Shown here piece by piece: positions 59,790 to 64,000 of a stretch of 64,000 bases of DNA. Source of the stretch: Thermothelomyces thermophilus ATCC 42464 (taxonomy: Eukaryota; Ascomycota; Sordariomycetes; Sordariales; Chaetomiaceae); the NCBI RefSeq assembly GCF_000226095.1, contig NC_016477.1, positions 3,472,001 through 3,536,000 on the forward strand, in the 5' to 3' direction. How positions within the stretch are numbered: position 1 is the stretch's first letter; every line of letters begins with the position of its first letter. The position numbers were made by a program, and so were the translations under genes. The notes beneath the pieces were generated by a model that saw only the letters and a list, made by a program, of their open reading frames with translations, made no database searches and was not told where the DNA came from.

Positions 59790-60555
59790 GGGTGCCGTGC
59801 TGGACTTAGCTACCTAATCAAATGCTGTATGTCGGTAGTTTGTAATTGTGTATGTACTGCACATGCAGAACATGCAGAGAGTAAAGTGTGAAGCAGCTCT
59901 CTACCACGCTGCCACTTGAAATAAAAGACCATAATTGGCATTCGATGAATGAAGCAGGCGTGTTGCGCAAGTGGATAATTAAAAGACACAGGATTCTGTG
60001 TGCGTATTCAACGAGAGTTTCTGCTGTCATTATAGGAGTGACGCTGCCATCTTTGATGAGCTTCAGAATCATTCGTGTATAAGGGAAGAGGTGTTTCGTG
60101 GTGCTGACTACTAATCACGAATCAGTTGTAATAAGGTGTTTACTCGTGATGATCTCCGGCCAAGCTTCCCCGCTGCCACTTTTGGTCCCTGGCACCACTG
60201 TCAGACCCACCCACCCAAACTCGGGCAGCTCTTTCGCAACCGAGGCATTGCGCTGGACTTCAGCAAAGGCCAACCCAACCTGAACCAAACCGGACCGACG
60301 CGTTCACCCACTCCGTCATCCCAACAATCAATCCCGGCCACACAGAGATACGACTACTTCGCTCGATGACGAAGCCATCCCACCTCCGCTAATGTGTGCC
60401 CCCCAGCATTGAATTCATTCTCGAAAAAGAGGGTCTAAGGCTATCCGTGTCAACACCCCCCACCCGACAACATTCGCGGCCGCATGTCCTCACGTCGGCG
60501 GCCCTGACCGCATCATCTCCCGGTCTCTCTCTCCAAACATCCTCCATCCGGGACG
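59790..60555. other. GST-PEX16 intergenic region
   Basis: An AATAAA at 59920-59925 could serve as GST polyadenylation signal. The right part, pyrimidine-rich, is the likely PEX16 promoter and leader. A short upstream frame ATG TCC TCA CGT CGG CGG CCC TGA at 60484-60507 precedes the PEX16 start by 48 nt. No further gene seen; larger frames here lack coding features. Confidence 0.5.
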
Positions 60556-61988
60556 ATGGGCTCCTCCGATTTCCACAGCAGCGGCAGCGGCAGCCTCCCG
60601 CCCCGGCGCATCCCCCCCAAAAGCGCCGACGGCGTCAAGAGTGCTCTGACCATGCCCGCGCGATGGGTGCACATGTACGATGACTTCATCACCAAGAACG
60701 CACACCAGGTGTCGCAGATCGAGTCGACTCTGCGATCCCTCACCTACATCATTCCCGGTACGTGGACTTTGCTCCTGTTTTTTTGCGATGCATTTGAGGA
60801 AATAAAGCCAATGGCCCGCTAACTCTCTTCCCCGCAGGCCGTTTCCGCGACGCCGAGATCGCCTCCGAGTCCATCCACAGCGGCGTCCAGCTGCTATCCC
60901 TCTACCACGACATGCTGCTGCGGCGAGCCCACAAGCTCGCGAGGTTACCCCTGCCCCCGTCGCTCGCCCACCCGCCGTCGCCGCACGGGCGATACACGCG
61001 TTTCTGGACGTTCAAGAGCGCCCTGTACCGCCGCGTCGCCTACGTGCTGCAGGTCGTCCAGTACGTCGAGCTGCTGTGCGAGATGGCCGCCAAGCGCCGC
61101 GGCGAGCGCGTCCGCTGGCGCGTCGTCGTCCTGCTCGAGGCCGTCAAGGCCGTCTGCCGCCTGCTGCTGATGCGCATCACCCGCTCCCGGCCCCTCGTCA
61201 CGCCCGTCCTGCCCGAGCGGGAGCCGATCCCGGAGGAGCCGCCTGAGGAAGAAGAGGAGGTGTACCAGGGAGACGAACCCGGGCTCGGGGAGGACGACGA
61301 GGATCGTCGGGGCGGGAGGACTGTCGAGGGGGCGCAGGGCGAGTCATCTTCATCATCATCACCACCACCGCCACATGCGAATGTGTCGGCGGACACTCCT
61401 TCCTCCTCATCACAACCACAACGACAACAACATCAACGGCAACTTGGCCCCCACGGCGAATGGACCATGTCGCGCACCGGCATGAGCCTCCCAGCGCTGC
61501 CCGCGCCGGGCGACACGAGCGGGTACCTGCTGTCGCGGGTGCTCACGGCCGACGACATCAAGCCAGCGCCCAAGCTGCTCAACCGGCTGCAGGGGCGGGC
61601 GCAGGCGGCCGAAGTGCTGCACATCCTGGCGCCGCTCATCTTCGCCGTGGCGCTGGCGCTGACGCGGACGCGGAGCGGCGAGTCGGCCAGCGGGGGGCCG
61701 AGTCGGGACCGGCGCCGGGCGTGGGTCCCCTGGCTGCTGGGCGTTGGCGCCGAGCTGGCCGCGCGCCAGCTGCGCGACCGCAGCCTCCGCACCACCCCCC
61801 TCGAGCGCGACGAGTGGAGCCGCCGCGCCTGGGCCATGGGCTGGTGGGCCATGCGCGGCGCTTTCTACGAGCACGTCACCAAGGGCCTCGTCGAGGGCGT
61901 CCGGCGCCGCATGCCCGGCCTGCTGGCCGGCATCCTGGAGGATTACGAGTACCTGTGGGAGAACTACCACTTCAGCACGAGCTCATGA
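60556..61988 (+). CDS. PEX16: Peroxisomal membrane protein Pex16
   Basis: Two exons, 60556-60757 and 60838-61988, 450 residues; the 80-nt intron has donor GTACGT, branch GCTAAC and acceptor GCAG, phase 1. The N-terminal part (WVHMYDDFITKNAHQVSQIESTLRSLTYIIPGRF) and SALYRRVAYVLQVVQYVELLCEM match the Pex16 family, as do MSRTG, a C-terminal LLxxRVLTADDIKPAPxLL block and the WAMRGAFYE and GILEDYEYLWENYHF end. One hydrophobic segment lies at about 327-343. An acidic, then Ser/Pro/Gln-rich low-complexity stretch at about 195-270 is a lineage insertion. Pex16 acts in peroxisome membrane biogenesis and import of membrane proteins. It is convergent with an alcohol oxidase gene that encodes a peroxisomal enzyme. 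Confidence 0.92.
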
Positions 61989-62557
61989 TGAGCATCAGGT
62001 GGGGAAAGAAGAAGATGAAGAAGGATGATGACACAAGGACGGGGGGATATTACGGTGCTGGCGTCCGTGGCGGACACCTAGGATCCTTCACCGCAATGTA
62101 TGATAACTAATCTGGGCATGTACACGACATATCACGGCACCGTTCTTCTACATTTTGCACATATCTCGATTCTCCCTGTCGCCTTCTCGCAAGAGCCGGC
62201 CGACTGTCTTCTTTCGCTGCCGGACTCACTCGCTCTCCTAAACCAACACAGCAAACAACAGAAAACAGCACACATTCAACAGGACAAATCGTATTTACGA
62301 AGTGATAGTACGAGCGAACATTTCTCTCGCCCCTGCCTAGGCTCGCCCGCGTTAGGGCTGTTGAGAGAGAGAGAGAGAGAAAAGGAATGACGGGGACCCA
62401 ACGGCATTGCCCAAATCTCGAGCCAGCAACGAGTGCTTTTGTTTGAATCAATCTGTGCCGGCAGGGGAACATCAAGAGAAAAAAATAAGAACAATCAAGT
62501 TGGTCCAATACGCCCACCATCCATGAAACTCCACACACAGCAGCCGCAGGGCTCACC
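61989..62557. other. Convergent 3' intergenic region PEX16 / alcohol oxidase
   Basis: No gene supported. Contains a GA microsatellite at about 62363-62382. Presumed 3'UTRs of both convergent genes. Confidence 0.5.
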
Positions 62558-64000
62558 TCACAGCCTCGATGCGAGCCGGTTCTCGCCCGGCGCGTGATAG
62601 TCGGGCACGCGCATCTCGAGCGCCTCGCCCGCGTAGCCAAGGTCCTCGGCGACGAGGACGGCGGCCTTCTCGCCGATCAGGAGCGCGGTCGAATACCTGG
62701 GAAGGCAGTCGTCAGTTTTTTTTTTTTTTTCATTCTTCTTCCCCCCCTTTTTTCTTTTTTAATCTGATTGGGCATGCCCTGAACGACTTACGTGTTGCAA
62801 CCGACGTTGTCCGGGCAGATGCTCAGGTCGGCCACCTTGAGCCCCTTGACCCCGTGCACGTTCAGGCGCTCGTCCACGACGCCGTGCTTGACGATGCTGT
62901 TGCCCTCCCGGGGCGCCATGGAGCAGGTCTGGGAGCGCAGTCCGTGGTCAGCAGCGACCCTTTTTCCGCAACAAGGCCCATCGAGCATTAAGAGGGTGGG
63001 TGGGAGGAAGGGGGGAAAAAAAGAAAAGAAAAAAGAAAAGAAGATACTAACCCCGAGACAGTGCCAGGTCGTCTCGACGTGCCGCTTGACCCATTCCTCG
63101 ATGGCCGCGATGTCCTCCCTCGAGTACTCGAGCTCCTTCCGCCTCTCCTTCCGGTTGCTGCTGACCACCGCACCGGCGCCGCCGGCCGCGGCGGTGCCCA
63201 CGGGCACGTCGGCTGGGGGCAGGGGCGCGCTCCAGCTGCCGTGCTGGATCCCCGCGGTGATGTTGCCGGGGAGGGCGTAGCGGGTGGTGTCGTCGAGGTC
63301 GAGGTCGTGGGCGCGCGCGGGCGAGTCGAAGGGGAAGTGCGGGTGCATGGCCTGGACCTCGCCCGCGTAGGCGTCCATCCGGCGGGCCGTCTCGCGCGAC
63401 TTGATGTACCCCCACACCAGCGGCGCCATGTCGCGCCCGTCGCGCAGGAAGCCCGCGTCGAAGTCGGGCGCCGCGTACGGGTCCGCCGACCGGATGTGCG
63501 TCTCCCCGCGCGAGAAGGGGTACTCGAGGAAGTGGAACATGGTGAAGAAGTTGCCCGGGGGCCTGAGAGAGAGAGATCAGCACCCAAACTTATTTTTTTT
63601 AATTTTTCTTTCATCTTTTTTTTTCTGTTCTCTTCTACTCTTTTTTGCATGGGGCAGGTGGACAAAAGAAAATGGGAGAGGGACTTACATCAACATGTGG
63701 TCGCCGAACCAGCCACTGGTGATTTCCAACCGCCAAGAGGCGGTATTATTTAGTGGTCAGCATCTTCTGAACTCGCCGGCTTCAAGTTTGATAAAGGGAG
63801 TAAATAAGGGAGCACCTGCCTAATGATCGAATAGTGCATCACCGGCTTGTCGGGCTTGTTCTTGAAGTAGGATTCCCAGCCTTCAGTGAAGTCGGGAGTC
63901 GGCCACGACCGGAACTGCTTCAGCTCGGCCTCGGTCGGCCGGATCTTGACGCCGGCTTCGATGCCGTTGGTGGCGAGGGGTCCGGTCCCCTTGACATTCC
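62558..64000 (-). CDS. Alcohol (methanol) oxidase, GMC family, 3' part; 5' part beyond window
   Basis: Minus-strand exons: 63820 to beyond 64000, 63689-63715, 63052-63562, 62792-62928, 62558-62696. Introns: 63716-63819 (GC-AG), 63563-63688, 62929-63051, 62697-62791. Visible protein covers the C-terminal GMC oxidoreductase domain: [67 protein letters not shown] with the active-site His, [33 protein letters not shown] with the active-site Asn. It ends ASRL, a type 1 peroxisomal targeting signal (SRL). The family oxidises short primary alcohols to aldehydes with FAD and releases H2O2 in peroxisomes. The N-terminal FAD-binding part lies right of the window. Confidence 0.9.

Overview
This is a filamentous ascomycete window (Pezizomycotina, most likely a sordariomycete). 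Roughly the first 57.5 kb is a nest of retrotransposons. The last 6 kb holds three GC-rich, intron-bearing housekeeping-type genes. The repeats carry a strong signature of repeat-induced point mutation (RIP): reading frames keep their length but are peppered with TAG/TAA at expected Gln and Trp codons, Cys becomes Tyr, TA dinucleotides are abundant, and almost every difference between copies is a transition.

Layout. Six copies (A-F) of one Ty3/gypsy chromovirus family lie at <1-6122 (minus), 6672-14153 (plus), 15062-22670 (plus), 23394-30860 (minus), 31641-39232 (minus) and 44274-51835 (plus). Copies B-E are closed by perfect 5-bp target duplications; F by one that RIP has altered. A-E all sit inside a single minus-strand Tad1-type LINE, whose pieces (39562-39233, 31640-30861, 23393-22671, 15061-14154, 6671-6123) rejoin in frame: 5'UTR, ORF1 with zinc knuckles, endonuclease, start of RT. 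The LINE abuts a second gypsy element (G, 39563-44273, minus). F lies between G and a third, chromodomain-bearing integrase fragment (H, 52229-53815). H is followed by a RIP-riddled frame of about 975 codons (54517-57441) that I do not recognise.

The chromovirus copies show an unusually complete control system. Gag is exactly 754 codons including its stop in each of B-F, and 753 in A. Gag and Pol are joined by a textbook -1 frameshift signal: GGGAAAC, 6-nt spacer, GC-rich hairpin. The primer binding site has no tRNA-type start; it is complementary over 11 nt to a site inside the LTR, with covariation in copy B, which points to Tf1-like self-priming. Pol ends in a chromodomain. On the opposite strand, between Pol and the 3' LTR, every copy visible to that point carries a separate gene of about 180-213 codons. 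In the clearest copy (E) it is spliced and encodes a Zn(II)2Cys6-type cluster followed by a coiled coil, with its own conserved promoter-like block. This antisense gene is the strongest candidate for an undescribed component.

The right flank carries a glutathione S-transferase gene (58867-59789), PEX16 (60556-61988) and, convergent with it, the 3' part of an alcohol/methanol oxidase gene ending in a peroxisomal targeting signal (62558 to beyond 64000). A peroxin gene therefore lies next to a peroxisomal enzyme gene.
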